From Prevotella sp. (GTDB lineage: Bacteria; Bacteroidota; Bacteroidia; Bacteroidales; Bacteroidaceae), in assembly GCA_017556145.1 (NCBI GenBank), contig JAFZCU010000034.1, positions 1 to 64,000 of the forward strand: 64,000 bases of DNA, written 5' to 3'. A program made the position numbers and the translations under genes. Below the pieces are notes generated by a model. That model did not search any database, was not told the origin of the DNA, and saw only the letters and a list, made by a program, of their open reading frames with translations. Positions 10,260 through 20,056 of this stretch are shown one piece after another. Every line of letters starts with the position of its first letter. Within the stretch, counting starts at the first letter, position 1.

Positions 10260-13200
10260 ATGATACGAGTTATTCATATTTCAGATTTTCATTTTGATAA
10301 ATCAACTCAATATGATTGGGAGGATTATACGAAAAAGTCTTTGATAGAAACTATCAATAGTCAGCAACCGCAATGTCCAATGACTGATACTTTCGTGATC
10401 TGCTCTGGAGATATGATCAACAAGGCAGGTTCGGATTATAGTGGAGTAATGAATGCATTACAGAAGTTCAATGAAAAAGTCATTCAGCCCGTCCTTGAAG
10501 GAACAGGCCTCCCTTTAGATCATTTCATCCTTCTGCCTGGTAACCATGAAGTGGACAGAAAAGCAGACGAGGACACTCATGCTGAAGGTCTGCGAGCCAT
10601 GATAGAGAAGAGAGGTGCACAGAAAATTATCGAATACACTAAAGCACTGCTTGATGGCAATTACAAAGACTCAAAACGCATCAAGGAATACAATGAATTC
10701 GTGGCAGAATTGTATCAAGGCAAAGAGAATGTCAAACTCTCCACTTTAGGATCAACTTTTACTTTCGATACTTCAGAAGGCAAGTTGGGAATCGCGGCCT
10801 TCAATACAGTATGGAACTGTTATGATAACGAAGACATGGAAAGAGGTCTTGCCATTGGTGAGCCTCAGTATAAATTCTGTAAGGAGAATCTGGATGGTTG
10901 TGATATCAAGATAGCGGCAATTCATCATCCATTGGAGTGGTTGAAGTTCGAGAAGGGGACCATCCGGAACTGGTTCTATGCTGACTTCCAGTTCTTGTAT
11001 GTTGGTCACGTCCATGAGTCAGATAGCTACTATAAGTCAACGGTGTTTGGCTCGCTACTAGTCAATGTGGCACCTGCTTATACGTATGACATCAGAAGCA
11101 ACATTTGTGGTGCGCTTGCCAACGGATTCTCCATTGTTGATTATACAAGTGCCAGCAGAGAGTTTGCTTGCTACTATTATAAATATAATGTAAAGGAACG
11201 GAAATACCAGCTTAATAACGATATTTGCGAAACGGGTGTATTCAAAGATGTTTTACCCAATGCGGCTGCGGGTTCTTTGGCAGAGATACAGCGCCATGCA
11301 ATAGACTATATTACGTCGGTGAAATTGGTAGCATTTGACAATTCTATTATTCCCATGAAGGCTCATGCTATTAATTCGCTTAAGGAGGCTTTTGTAAAGC
11401 CACCTATTCGCAAGCATGCTGATGAAGAAGAAAAAGATTATGAAATGAGTGATTTGCTTGCCTCCAAATCCAACATTTTGATTTTTGGCACTCCCGAGTC
11501 CGGAAAGACTGTGATGTTGCAAAGGCTGTTGATGGAGGCTGTGGAAGACTTTGCCAAGTACAATGCTGTTCCTGTTTACGTGAACTTTGATTTGATTGGG
11601 AATAGGGAGATTGATAGCCTTGTCAAGGCATTTTTGGATCTCAACTATGAACAGACACGAGGTCTTCTCGAGAAAGGAAAAATCATTTTATTCGTAGACA
11701 ATTACAATCCCAAGTTTGAATCAAGATACATAGCCCACACGATTTATAGGTTTGTCGAACAATATAATGTTAAAATAATAGCTACGGCTGACTGTCAGTC
11801 TGAGAATGTACTACCTCTCGGTGTCTTCAATGATTATAACGAACTTGCTTTCGAGTATTATTTTATCTCCCGATTCAGTTCCGACAAGGTAAAGCAGATG
11901 ATGGTGAAGTGGTCCCCGAAGGATGAATTTCAGGAGCGTAATGCAAAATTGGAGAAAATGGTTTCCAGTTTCTGCAACTATTCCTTGCCTTGCACGGCCA
12001 TGTCGGTGTCCTTGTATCTGTGGAGTACCGAGAAGGCTGAACGTGAACCCGTGAACGAATCCGTGCTCTTGGATATCTACATTGAGATTATTCTGGAGAA
12101 ATTGAATTTGAATAATGCTTATCAGAACTCGTTTGACTATAAGAACAAAACCATGCTGCTGGCTTTTCTGGCAGAAAAGGTGAAAAATAAATATCCAAAC
12201 AATCTTTCATACGGTGAATATATAGATCATATATCTTACTATTTGTTGAATGTAGTTGGATTTGATAAGTTCGATCCCAAACGAATAGGCGACTATTTTA
12301 TAGAACGAAAGCTTTTCACTCGCAATAAAGACGAGGTTTATTTTGCTCACACTTGTTTCTATCATTTCTTCCTTGCCCAGCGTATGAAAGATAATGAAGA
12401 TTTCAAAAAAGAGATTCTTTCTAAGAGCAATTATTATAAGAATGACCGTGCAGTTAGCTATTATTCTGGTCTTGTCAGAAACGATAAGTCTCTTTTGGAA
12501 TTCTTGTTGGAGGATGTAGACCAGTATTTTGAACCTGCTCAGCAGATATACGAGAATGTAAATATTGACGATTGCTTCACTTATTTGTATGTTGGGGAGA
12601 AAACTTTCAAGCCTATTGTGCGTTCTGGTAGTACGCAGAAAGTTTTAGATAATAAACCTTCGAAAGAAGAGGTAGAAAAAAAGCTCATAAAGCGTTGCGA
12701 TGAAAAACTGAGTAAGATTTCTGACGAGATTCGAAGGCATGACCACAAGACCCCTGACCTATTGATAGCCATACTGGCTAATGCCTTGCGGAACTTGGAT
12801 GGCATTGAAGACCTCAAACTGAAGGCGAAGGCATATGATACCATTATTCGAGACGGTATTATCTTTACGGTTGTGTCAAAAGACGCTTTGGCTGATTATG
12901 CCAACAAACATGAAGGAAAACTCCCGATGGCATTTTCAGATGTAAAGGATGTACCATTCTTCTTCCGGTTTATGCCTGTGGGCTTCCAGCAGTATTTGTA
13001 TAATATTATGGGCACCACGAAACTTTCTATGATTTTCAGGGAAAAGTTTGATAGGGATATGAAAAGCGACTGCTCTGATATTGAGCGATTCATGACGGCG
13101 GGCATTCTCTGGGATTGTATCAGTCTTGGAAGCTTTGATGAGATGAAACGACTCATCAAGAAAGTAAAGAACAATGTTACGAAGGACTATATATTCTATA

Positions 13201-13352
13201 AGTTGGTAAACCATTACAACGAGAGAGTGGTATCTGGTTCAGAGGAAGAAAAGCTGTACATCAAGCTTTTTGCTGCCTTGGAGGCAAAAGACAAGTTCCT
13301 TTCGTATGTTGAACAGAAAAGGATAGAACAGAAAGTTAGACACAAACTATGA
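10260..13352 (+). CDS. Calcineurin-like phosphoesterase fused to a NACHT/STAND NTPase
   Basis: 1030 residues from the ATG at 10260, which follows AAAAGGAGGAGGAATT. Residues 1-290 are a metallophosphoesterase with every metal motif: HISDFHFD, VICSGDM, LPGNHEVDR, AIHHPLEW and YVGHVHESD. Around residues 410-417 is a P-loop, GTPESGKT; near 474-482 a Walker B-like IILFVDNYN. The remaining 450 residues are helical, as in STAND sensor regions. This is the layout of a STAND immune receptor with a phosphoesterase effector, which would act on nucleic acid or a nucleotide on activation. The acidic pair usual in NACHT Walker B is weak here (VDNYN). Its stop codon overlaps the ATG of a broken regulator gene. 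Confidence 0.88.
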   Translation: MIRVIHISDFHFDKSTQYDWEDYTKKSLIETINSQQPQCPMTDTFVICSGDMINKAGSDYSGVMNALQKFNEKVIQPVLEGTGLPLDHFILLPGNHEVDRKADEDTHAEGLRAMIEKRGAQKIIEYTKALLDGNYKDSKRIKEYNEFVAELYQGKENVKLSTLGSTFTFDTSEGKLGIAAFNTVWNCYDNEDMERGLAIGEPQYKFCKENLDGCDIKIAAIHHPLEWLKFEKGTIRNWFYADFQFLYVGHVHESDSYYKSTVFGSLLVNVAPAYTYDIRSNICGALANGFSIVDYTSASREFACYYYKYNVKERKYQLNNDICETGVFKDVLPNAAAGSLAEIQRHAIDYITSVKLVAFDNSIIPMKAHAINSLKEAFVKPPIRKHADEEEKDYEMSDLLASKSNILIFGTPESGKTVMLQRLLMEAVEDFAKYNAVPVYVNFDLIGNREIDSLVKAFLDLNYEQTRGLLEKGKIILFVDNYNPKFESRYIAHTIYRFVEQYNVKIIATADCQSENVLPLGVFNDYNELAFEYYFISRFSSDKVKQMMVKWSPKDEFQERNAKLEKMVSSFCNYSLPCTAMSVSLYLWSTEKAEREPVNESVLLDIYIEIILEKLNLNNAYQNSFDYKNKTMLLAFLAEKVKNKYPNNLSYGEYIDHISYYLLNVVGFDKFDPKRIGDYFIERKLFTRNKDEVYFAHTCFYHFFLAQRMKDNEDFKKEILSKSNYYKNDRAVSYYSGLVRNDKSLLEFLLEDVDQYFEPAQQIYENVNIDDCFTYLYVGEKTFKPIVRSGSTQKVLDNKPSKEEVEKKLIKRCDEKLSKISDEIRRHDHKTPDLLIAILANALRNLDGIEDLKLKAKAYDTIIRDGIIFTVVSKDALADYANKHEGKLPMAFSDVKDVPFFFRFMPVGFQQYLYNIMGTTKLSMIFREKFDRDMKSDCSDIERFMTAGILWDCISLGSFDEMKRLIKKVKNNVTKDYIFYKLVNHYNERVVSGSEEEKLYIKLFAALEAKDKFLSYVEQKRIEQKVRHKL

Positions 13353-13961
13353 CGATAGAACAGATACAGCATACGACAGAATTCCAGGTCTTTGACCGTG
13401 AATAGCATCTGCCACCGCGATTATAGCATTCTAGGTACGGATATCCAGATAAAACTGTTTGATGACCACATGACAGTGGAGAGTCCGGGCATTCTACCTG
13501 GGTTGGTAAGACCATACAATATCCGTGAGATGCATTTCTCACGCAATCCAAAGATAGCGATGTATATGCGCTCGTATAAGTTGGTGAAGGAGTTCGGCGA
13601 AGGCGTTGACAGGATGTTTCGCGAGATGGAAGCAGCAGGCTGTCCTGCTCCGGAGTATCGTCAGAACGAGTTCATGGTTTATGCCACGCTTCGGCAACAC
13701 AAGGATGCAGGGACAGAGCAGGCAGACCAGACGAATGGTCAATTAAATGGCGGATTAAATGGCGGATTAAATGAGAGCCAGAAAACGACACTGGAATTTA
13801 TTCGCCTACATGAGGGGTATAACACCAAGCAAATATCAACTGGGCTCGATGTGCCTTTTGACACCATCGACAAGCATATCAGAATACTGCTGAAACAAGG
13901 GCATATTGAGCATAGAGGTTCCAAGAAAACCGGCGGCTATTATGTGGTAAAGAATGAATGA
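13349..13961 (+). pseudogene. Remnant of an AlbA_2/RecG-like transcriptional regulator
   Basis: An ATG at 13349 overlaps the NACHT stop and opens 18 codons (MTIEQIQ..EFQVFDRE) that look like the start of such a regulator. The frame then stops. From 13392, in another frame, comes the C-terminal half: ICHRDYS, ESPGILPG, HFSRNPKIA, EFGEGVDRMF, an Asn/Gly-rich linker and a winged helix ending at 13961. The AlbA_2 domain and part of the ATP-binding-like domain are gone, by a deletion that also shifted the frame. The intact gene was probably the third of the operon. Confidence 0.8.
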
Positions 13962-14329
13962 ATAATTACATGGTCCGTTAACGGTAATAAATATCATAGC
14001 AGCCTCGTTGCTCCTTCGCCATAGCCTCGCCCCCGAGCGAGTCATGGGTGAGAGTGGTACGATGCAAGGGCGATGCAAGTCCGATGCAAATACGAGCGAA
14101 TGAATAATTGAATATAAGACTATATAAATGACAAGCGAGTTGCCCCGTTAATGGTTCCTGAGTACTCACGAGCTCTGCTCGCTTGCCCAACCAAGTAATC
14201 GACTTGTCGCTCATTCCGCAGGTCTTGAGAACTCCATTAGCAATGGGCACCTCTTGTTAGATCCCGAAAACGGATCAAAGAACCGACCCCTGATCTTAAT
14301 GCTTATCTCATAATTAAAACAGATTGCCG
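13962..14329. other. Gene-free stretch upstream of the main capsule operon
   Basis: It contains repeated cgatgcaa units (about 14061-14090) and, at 14270-14296, a GGATCA..AACCGACCCCTGATC motif almost identical to 2782-2806. Both copies lie 25-60 bases upstream of a capsule gene start. GATCA/TGATC can pair. Small frames here look accidental. A capsule promoter is expected in this region, but I see no clear TAnnTTTG box. Confidence 0.5.
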
Positions 14330-15856
14330 ATGACATATGCAAAATCATCAAATAAACGGATAGCAAAGAATACCGTTATGCTTTATGCACGCATGGTTAT
14401 TATCATGCTAGTCTCTCTGTATACATCAAGAGTTATTCTTAACTCTCTTGGTGTAGTTGACTATGGCGTGTATAATGTAGTAACAGGATTTGTGCTGGCT
14501 TTTGGATTCTTGAATAGTGCAATGAATGCATCTGTACAGAGATTTCTGACAGTCGAGTTCAAAGAGAATAATACGGAAAAACTTAATAAGGTTTTTAACC
14601 TTAGTGTGCTTGTCCATTTTTTCCTCGCTATTATTGTTGTTGTTGCTACGGAGGCTATCGGACTTTACTTTGTAAAGAACAAATTGGTGATACCCGCAGA
14701 AAGACTGACAGCTGCTATTTGGATTTTTCATCTTTCTGTTGTCACACTGTTTTTCAGTATTATGAATGTCCCTTATAGAGCCTTGATTATCACGCATGAA
14801 GATATGGGGACTTTCGCTGTTATCAGCTTGTTTGAGGCTTTCGCCAAATTATTTATTGCAATAATTATTGGCTATGTTATTTGGGACAAACTGGTTACAT
14901 ACGGATTGTTATTGGCAATTATCGCAGTTGTGATTCAACTCTTTTATATGTTAAATTGCAGAATCCGATATAAAAATGAGGTCACTTTTAAGCCCAAATG
15001 GGATAGCGCATTGTTTAAGGATATGACGGTTTTTGCAGGGTGGAATTTATTAGGCGTATTTGCTGGCATTGCATACAATCAGGGCGTTAATATTGTTATA
15101 AACTTATTTGGTGGTCCTGTTGTCAATGCTGCTAGGGCAATAGCATTCCAAGTCAGTGGTGCAGCTAATCAGCTGGTAACGAATTTCCAGATGGCTGTAA
15201 ATCCGCCAATAATGAAGGCGTTTGTTGCAAAAGATAAAGAAACTACATCTTTGATTTGCTCATCTTCAAAATTGTCAAACATTCTTCTTCTATTCGTAGC
15301 TGTACCGCTAATCATAGAAATGCCATACATTTTACAGATTTGGTTAAAAACAGTACCTGAATATACTGTAATACTAGCCCGTTTAGCATTGATAGAAGCA
15401 TTAGTTTGCTCATTTGCGGGGCCACTGCACACGTTGTTTCAAGCAACAGGAGAAATAAAGCAATATCAGTTAATAATCAGTGGAATTCTTCTTTTTAACC
15501 TACCCATTTCATACGTTCTGCTTAGATTTGGGTTTGGATATGAGATAACAGTTGTAGTAGCTATATCTCTATCTTTCTTAGCCTTAGTTGCAAGGCTTAT
15601 TCTTATTAAAAAACACTTAGATTTGAAGTTGCTGTTTTTCATCAGGGTTGTTTTTTTACCTTGCTTACTTGTGGCAGTTATTTCAACCTTCTGCGCATTT
15701 TGTATAACAAGAGTGTTTCCTGTTGGTATTACTCGATTGATACTTGTCATCCTTATGTCTGTAATTAGTATTACTGTTATGTCATATTTGTGCGCTTTTA
15801 ATAGTAAAGAGAAATTACTTGTGAAAGAAGTCATTAAAAAGATTAGATTGAAATGA
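14330..15856 (+). CDS. Wzx-type polysaccharide flippase
   Basis: 508 residues from the ATG at 14330 (a TTG lies two codons earlier). It has about twelve hydrophobic segments and the N-terminus RIAKNTVMLYARMVIIMLVSLYTSR, typical of the MATE/PST flippase superfamily in Bacteroidota capsule loci. It would move the lipid-linked repeat unit across the inner membrane. It is the first gene of the long operon, and its stop overlaps the polymerase start. Confidence 0.9.
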   Translation: MTYAKSSNKRIAKNTVMLYARMVIIMLVSLYTSRVILNSLGVVDYGVYNVVTGFVLAFGFLNSAMNASVQRFLTVEFKENNTEKLNKVFNLSVLVHFFLAIIVVVATEAIGLYFVKNKLVIPAERLTAAIWIFHLSVVTLFFSIMNVPYRALIITHEDMGTFAVISLFEAFAKLFIAIIIGYVIWDKLVTYGLLLAIIAVVIQLFYMLNCRIRYKNEVTFKPKWDSALFKDMTVFAGWNLLGVFAGIAYNQGVNIVINLFGGPVVNAARAIAFQVSGAANQLVTNFQMAVNPPIMKAFVAKDKETTSLICSSSKLSNILLLFVAVPLIIEMPYILQIWLKTVPEYTVILARLALIEALVCSFAGPLHTLFQATGEIKQYQLIISGILLFNLPISYVLLRFGFGYEITVVVAISLSFLALVARLILIKKHLDLKLLFFIRVVFLPCLLVAVISTFCAFCITRVFPVGITRLILVILMSVISITVMSYLCAFNSKEKLLVKEVIKKIRLK

Positions 15857-17133
15857 AGACGACAAAGATTCCGATTTATATTTTGGTGGGATTTAACTTG
15901 TTTACCTGGTTGATTTATCTTTCCAATCCGTTTGCTAATTCTGTATCAGAAATGCACAACTACACTATATTATATGTGTTGTTGAATATTCTGATGCTTT
16001 ATTGGGGTCTGAAACAAGGTGTTAAATCAGGGAATCGTTTAAATCCCAGAAGAATAATCAGTGTTAAGACTTTCTTTAAAAAGTACATGACACCGCTCTT
16101 TGTGTTCTATATCCTTACCTTTTCTTTGAAGTATGCCTATGAGTTGCGTGTGCCGGTTTTCGATATTCCAGCGTTAATCAACCGAATTGCGATGGGTATT
16201 GCATCACCTGATTTGGGCTATGCTTTAACGTTATCTGGCGTTCAATCCTTCCCTTGGTCGCTTTATATGATGATGAGTATAGTTGATGGAGCCTTTTTCA
16301 TTATAGGTATGTTATGTTGGGATTATTTGTCAAAATTTCAAAAAAGTATACTCGTCCTGCTTGCTGTTATTGACGTGTTGAAATGGTTCGGAGCCGGAAC
16401 AAGCTTCGGTATCTTGCAAATGCTGTCAACACTTCTTTTAGTGTATGTCATTTCAATTAAAAGTGATCAGGTAACAAGAAAACAGATTATTAAATACGTG
16501 CTGGTTGGAGGAGTTATTTTTATCTTCGCAATAACAGCGTTTGGTATTAATATGGAAGGTCGGTCCGGGGGTACATTTACGGATATTAAAGAAACGGATA
16601 TCAATACCGGTTCGTTCTTTTACCAATATTTTGTTTCTATATTACCTAAATGGTTCCAAGATATGTACCAATTCATTGCTCGTTATCTTGTTGGTGGTTA
16701 TTATAATTTGGAACTGGCGTTTACCACTGATTATGATTGGTGCTTTTTCTTAGGGCGTAATAATGCCTTAACCAGAATAGCTGATGACTTTCTTCATATT
16801 GGCATAGAGCCTATAAATCTTCAACATAAGATATATCAGATGTATGGTATTGACCCATATATCTATTGGCACTCAATCTATACATGGCTAGCTAATGATT
16901 TCACCCTTTTTGGTGTGCCAATAGCTGTTTATGTCATCGGTAAACTTACAAGTATGACTTTGATGGTTTATACAAAATATAATGATATGGTATCTGGCGT
17001 TATTTTCATTCTTTTGGCAAATTGTACGATTTACTTTTTTGCGAATAACAACTATCTGTCAGGCCATTACTATGTATTTATGGGTTTTGTAATAATATGG
17101 CTTACAAGCCGATATAGTTTTAAGCAAAGATAA
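15853..17133 (+). CDS. Wzy-type oligosaccharide repeat-unit polymerase
   Basis: 426 residues with about ten to twelve membrane segments and a large hydrophilic loop in the middle (about residues 230-350, containing a YWHSIYTWLANDF-type segment). The position after the flippase (ATGA overlap) and the topology support a Wzy polymerase, whose sequences are poorly conserved. It would polymerise undecaprenyl-linked repeat units in the periplasm. Confidence 0.75.
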   Translation: MKTTKIPIYILVGFNLFTWLIYLSNPFANSVSEMHNYTILYVLLNILMLYWGLKQGVKSGNRLNPRRIISVKTFFKKYMTPLFVFYILTFSLKYAYELRVPVFDIPALINRIAMGIASPDLGYALTLSGVQSFPWSLYMMMSIVDGAFFIIGMLCWDYLSKFQKSILVLLAVIDVLKWFGAGTSFGILQMLSTLLLVYVISIKSDQVTRKQIIKYVLVGGVIFIFAITAFGINMEGRSGGTFTDIKETDINTGSFFYQYFVSILPKWFQDMYQFIARYLVGGYYNLELAFTTDYDWCFFLGRNNALTRIADDFLHIGIEPINLQHKIYQMYGIDPYIYWHSIYTWLANDFTLFGVPIAVYVIGKLTSMTLMVYTKYNDMVSGVIFILLANCTIYFFANNNYLSGHYYVFMGFVIIWLTSRYSFKQR

Positions 17134-17134
17134 T

Positions 17135-18346
17135 ATGTTAAAGCCACTCGTCATTCTCTTTGGTTACAAGGAGGTACATAATGCATCTGCGCAAATAGCC
17201 CGTACATTTTGGGAGAATGTTCCAAGTGCAGATTATTCTCCTACGATAGTATGCGCAAAAATGGAATCTGAAGTTGATTTGAGAAACCCCATCATTCAAG
17301 TCAAGAATAACCGGATAGTTCATAATTTTCTTGCGTTCTTCAGACGTATGAAGTTCAAAGATATAACGATGATCCCTGATGTGGAAGGTTATTCATGGAA
17401 TCCTGCTGTTTTAAGAATTGTCAAAAAGGAATTAACTTCAAATAAATATGATTATATACATACTATTAGTTCTCCGCAATCTACCCATTTACTAGGTTTA
17501 CGTTTAAAACAATTGACAGGTTTACCTTTGGTTGTTCAGTGCAATGATCCCTGGCATGATACTTCCGGACGGAAATATTGTTTAGACAAATTTGCAAAGC
17601 TTGACCTTAAGTATGAGGAAGAAGTGGCTAAAGGAGCAGATATCATTATCCACACAAACAACGTGATTGCAGATATATGGCATGAAAGGTATGGAGAAGA
17701 TGTGTACAATAAAATCCGTGTTGTACCGCTATCTTTTAATATCTATAACCTTCCTACCGTACAAAAGAAAGAAAAACCTAATGATAAGTTGATTATTTCT
17801 CACATAGGGAATATATATAGCAGTCGCTCTTCTATGACGATTATAAAGGGAGTTGAAAAGTTCCTGTCCGATTATCCTAATTACGGGAACAAAATTGAGA
17901 TTCATTTTGTTGGCGGTGTTCACCAGCAGGAAATGGATTATGTTCATGAGCATGGATTGTCTGAACATATTAAGTATCTGGGTAAGATTGACCCCGAGAA
18001 ACTCCAATCAATCTACGAGCAGACTGATATTTTCCTTTTGATAGATGTAATTATAAAAAGAAATCCTAACTATCCATCTAAGTTGATGATGTATTATTAT
18101 TATCAGAGGCCTATATTAGGATTAACAACTCCAAATAGCAATCTTGAAGAAGAGTTAAGAAACTCTGGTCATACTGTTTGCTATTATGATAATACTGAAT
18201 CAATTTGTTCTTTCTTGAAGAAAGCTGTAACAGATTATCATAGTCTTACGTACTTCAAAACCAATTATTGGGAGAAGCATACTATAGAGAACGTTTTTTC
18301 AATATATAACACAATTATCAGAGAAGATATTATTAAGAACAAATAA
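17135..18346 (+). CDS. Glycosyltransferase, GT4-like
   Basis: 403 residues. Rossmann-like halves with YDYIHTISSPQSTHL in the N-terminal part and, in the C-terminal part, FVGGVHQQEMDYV, then YEQTDIFLLIDV and YPSKLMMYYYYQRPILG, which is the donor-binding region of GT-B enzymes. The specificity is not readable. It is cytosolic and adds a sugar to the growing repeat unit. The start is one base after the polymerase stop. Confidence 0.82.
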   Translation: MLKPLVILFGYKEVHNASAQIARTFWENVPSADYSPTIVCAKMESEVDLRNPIIQVKNNRIVHNFLAFFRRMKFKDITMIPDVEGYSWNPAVLRIVKKELTSNKYDYIHTISSPQSTHLLGLRLKQLTGLPLVVQCNDPWHDTSGRKYCLDKFAKLDLKYEEEVAKGADIIIHTNNVIADIWHERYGEDVYNKIRVVPLSFNIYNLPTVQKKEKPNDKLIISHIGNIYSSRSSMTIIKGVEKFLSDYPNYGNKIEIHFVGGVHQQEMDYVHEHGLSEHIKYLGKIDPEKLQSIYEQTDIFLLIDVIIKRNPNYPSKLMMYYYYQRPILGLTTPNSNLEEELRNSGHTVCYYDNTESICSFLKKAVTDYHSLTYFKTNYWEKHTIENVFSIYNTIIREDIIKNK

Positions 18347-18356
18347 CGAACGAAGT

Positions 18357-18849
18357 ATGAGGTTTTCATTTTTATTTAGAACACTCCTAAAAACTCCGAT
18401 TTTGCGACGATACTCGCAAATTTGGTATAAATGTCTGGGTGTCAATTATTTACATGGGGGGGGGTAGATTATCTAACGATTGTAAGATAGTCGGCAGCTA
18501 TTCTAATATTATTTTGCATACACATTCGGAAGTCAATAGTGGTGTTTTCTTGCTGGCAAAGGATATTATTGAAATTGGTGAAAACTCCACTTTGGCATAC
18601 GGGGCAACGATTATAACCAGTGCAAATCCCAATTCCCCTTGGAATAAGTTAGCAGACATTTACCCTAGAATGACAGCACCAGTAACTATTGGTGATAATG
18701 TATGGATAGGGTCGAATGCTATTATTCTTCCTGGCGTGAAGGTCGGTGAGATGAGCGTGGTAGCCGCAGGCTCTGTGGTGACAAAAGACGTGCCTTCCGG
18801 AGTGCTTGTGGCAGGTAACCCAGCAATAATAAAAAAGAAACTCACATAG
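18357..18849 (+). pseudogene. Hexapeptide O-acetyltransferase, out of frame at a G9 tract (probably phase-variable)
   Basis: The ATG at 18357 (MRFSFLFRTLLKTPILRR) reads through VNYLH and nine G bases (18456-18464) into a TAG at 18465. With eight or eleven G the frame joins GGGRLSNDCKIVG.., giving one full acyltransferase of about 163 residues with left-handed beta-helix repeats and the usual end TIGDNVWIGSNAIILPGV..VVAAGSVV. In the present state only a shorter product could start at the ATG touching the tract (18454) or the GTG at 18439. The predicted role is O-acetylation of the capsule. A sequencing error in the homopolymer is the main alternative. Confidence 0.8.
18456..18464 (+). repeat. 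Poly-G tract of nine, likely slippage site
   Basis: Nine consecutive G inside the coding frame of the acyltransferase. Loss of one base restores the full reading frame. Confidence 0.9.
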
Positions 18850-18904
18850 GCTTCTTTTGTGTGTCTTGTGAGTTTATTAAAACAAATAACTTACAAGACG
18901 AAAA

Positions 18905-20056
18905 ATGGAGAACAAAAAAAATGTAATTGTTTTAGGGAATGATCATACCAATACAACTGGGGTTGTTCAATGTATGGGACGTGCTGGGTATGATGTTACA
19001 GCAGTTGTCTGGGGCTTAAAGACAGGGTTGGTTAAGTCAAGCAGATATTGTAAACATTTGTTTGCTGCGGCTACACCTCAGGCGTGCATTGAGATTATTT
19101 GCGAGAAATTATGCGATGGCCAAAAAGCAATCATTCCATGCTGTGATGATGCCGCAATTGTCTTAGAACAAAACAAGTCAAAATTGGGAAATAACTTTCA
19201 CTATGGATATACAGAAGGAGAACTTACTATTGAGGAACTATGCGAGAAGGATAGGCAGGTTAAGATTGCTATTGAAGCTGGTTTTAATACGCCTTGGTCT
19301 TCCCGGCCAATAGAGTCAATAAATGATTTGCCTGAAGATATCGTTTTTCCTTGTGTTACAAAATCTCTAATGAGTTGCAAGGGATCGAAAAATGATTTGA
19401 TAATTGTTCGTAATAAAACAGACTTGAGTGTCAGAGTCCAAGAACTCTTGACGCATACTCAAAGAATCATTTTGCAGCAATACATTGAGCATGACTATGA
19501 GATTTGTATAATGGGCTGCGGCCTTAAAAATGGCGATGTTTTGATACCGGTCATAGAATTCAAGTTGACTCAATATCCTAAAAATGTTGGGATGGTATGC
19601 CTAGCCAAGGTTCAAGCATTAGAAGACGACAGTATCATAGAGCCTATTAAAAATTTAATTAAACGTATCAGGTATGTAGGCCTATTCTCTGTTGAACTAA
19701 TGCACAGTAAAATTGATGGAAAAAATTACTTTACAGAAATTAATTTGCGCAACGATGGTGGTAATAGCTTTGTGAATAAATACGGTATTAATCTGCCTCT
19801 CAATTATGTTGAAGATCTATTTGAGCAACCGCTGACTAACTTCACCAATTTCCATCCCGGTTTTTATATATGGGAGATGCATCATACATTGTCAATGCTA
19901 CATCGTGAGATTTCTATAAAACAATGGATTAAGGAACTACAATTATCAAAAGGGTTCTTGACATACTATCCAGAAGACAAGAAACCTTTCTACAAACAAT
20001 ATATAAACTGGTTATTTCAAAAACTACACCTTCAAAAGAATGAGCGATACAGATAA
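18905..20056 (+). CDS. ATP-grasp ligase (first of two paralogues)
   Basis: 383 residues. The N-terminal domain begins KNVIVLGNDHTNTTGVVQC; the ATP-grasp core carries ILQQYIEHDYEICIMG and the metal-binding strand FTEINLRNDGGN. These enzymes join a carboxylate, often an amino acid, to an amine or similar group. In a capsule locus the likely role is adding an amino acid to a sugar or making a decorated precursor. It is clearly paralogous to the next gene, and the two overlap by 17 bases. Confidence 0.82.
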   Translation: MENKKNVIVLGNDHTNTTGVVQCMGRAGYDVTAVVWGLKTGLVKSSRYCKHLFAAATPQACIEIICEKLCDGQKAIIPCCDDAAIVLEQNKSKLGNNFHYGYTEGELTIEELCEKDRQVKIAIEAGFNTPWSSRPIESINDLPEDIVFPCVTKSLMSCKGSKNDLIIVRNKTDLSVRVQELLTHTQRIILQQYIEHDYEICIMGCGLKNGDVLIPVIEFKLTQYPKNVGMVCLAKVQALEDDSIIEPIKNLIKRIRYVGLFSVELMHSKIDGKNYFTEINLRNDGGNSFVNKYGINLPLNYVEDLFEQPLTNFTNFHPGFYIWEMHHTLSMLHREISIKQWIKELQLSKGFLTYYPEDKKPFYKQYINWLFQKLHLQKNERYR

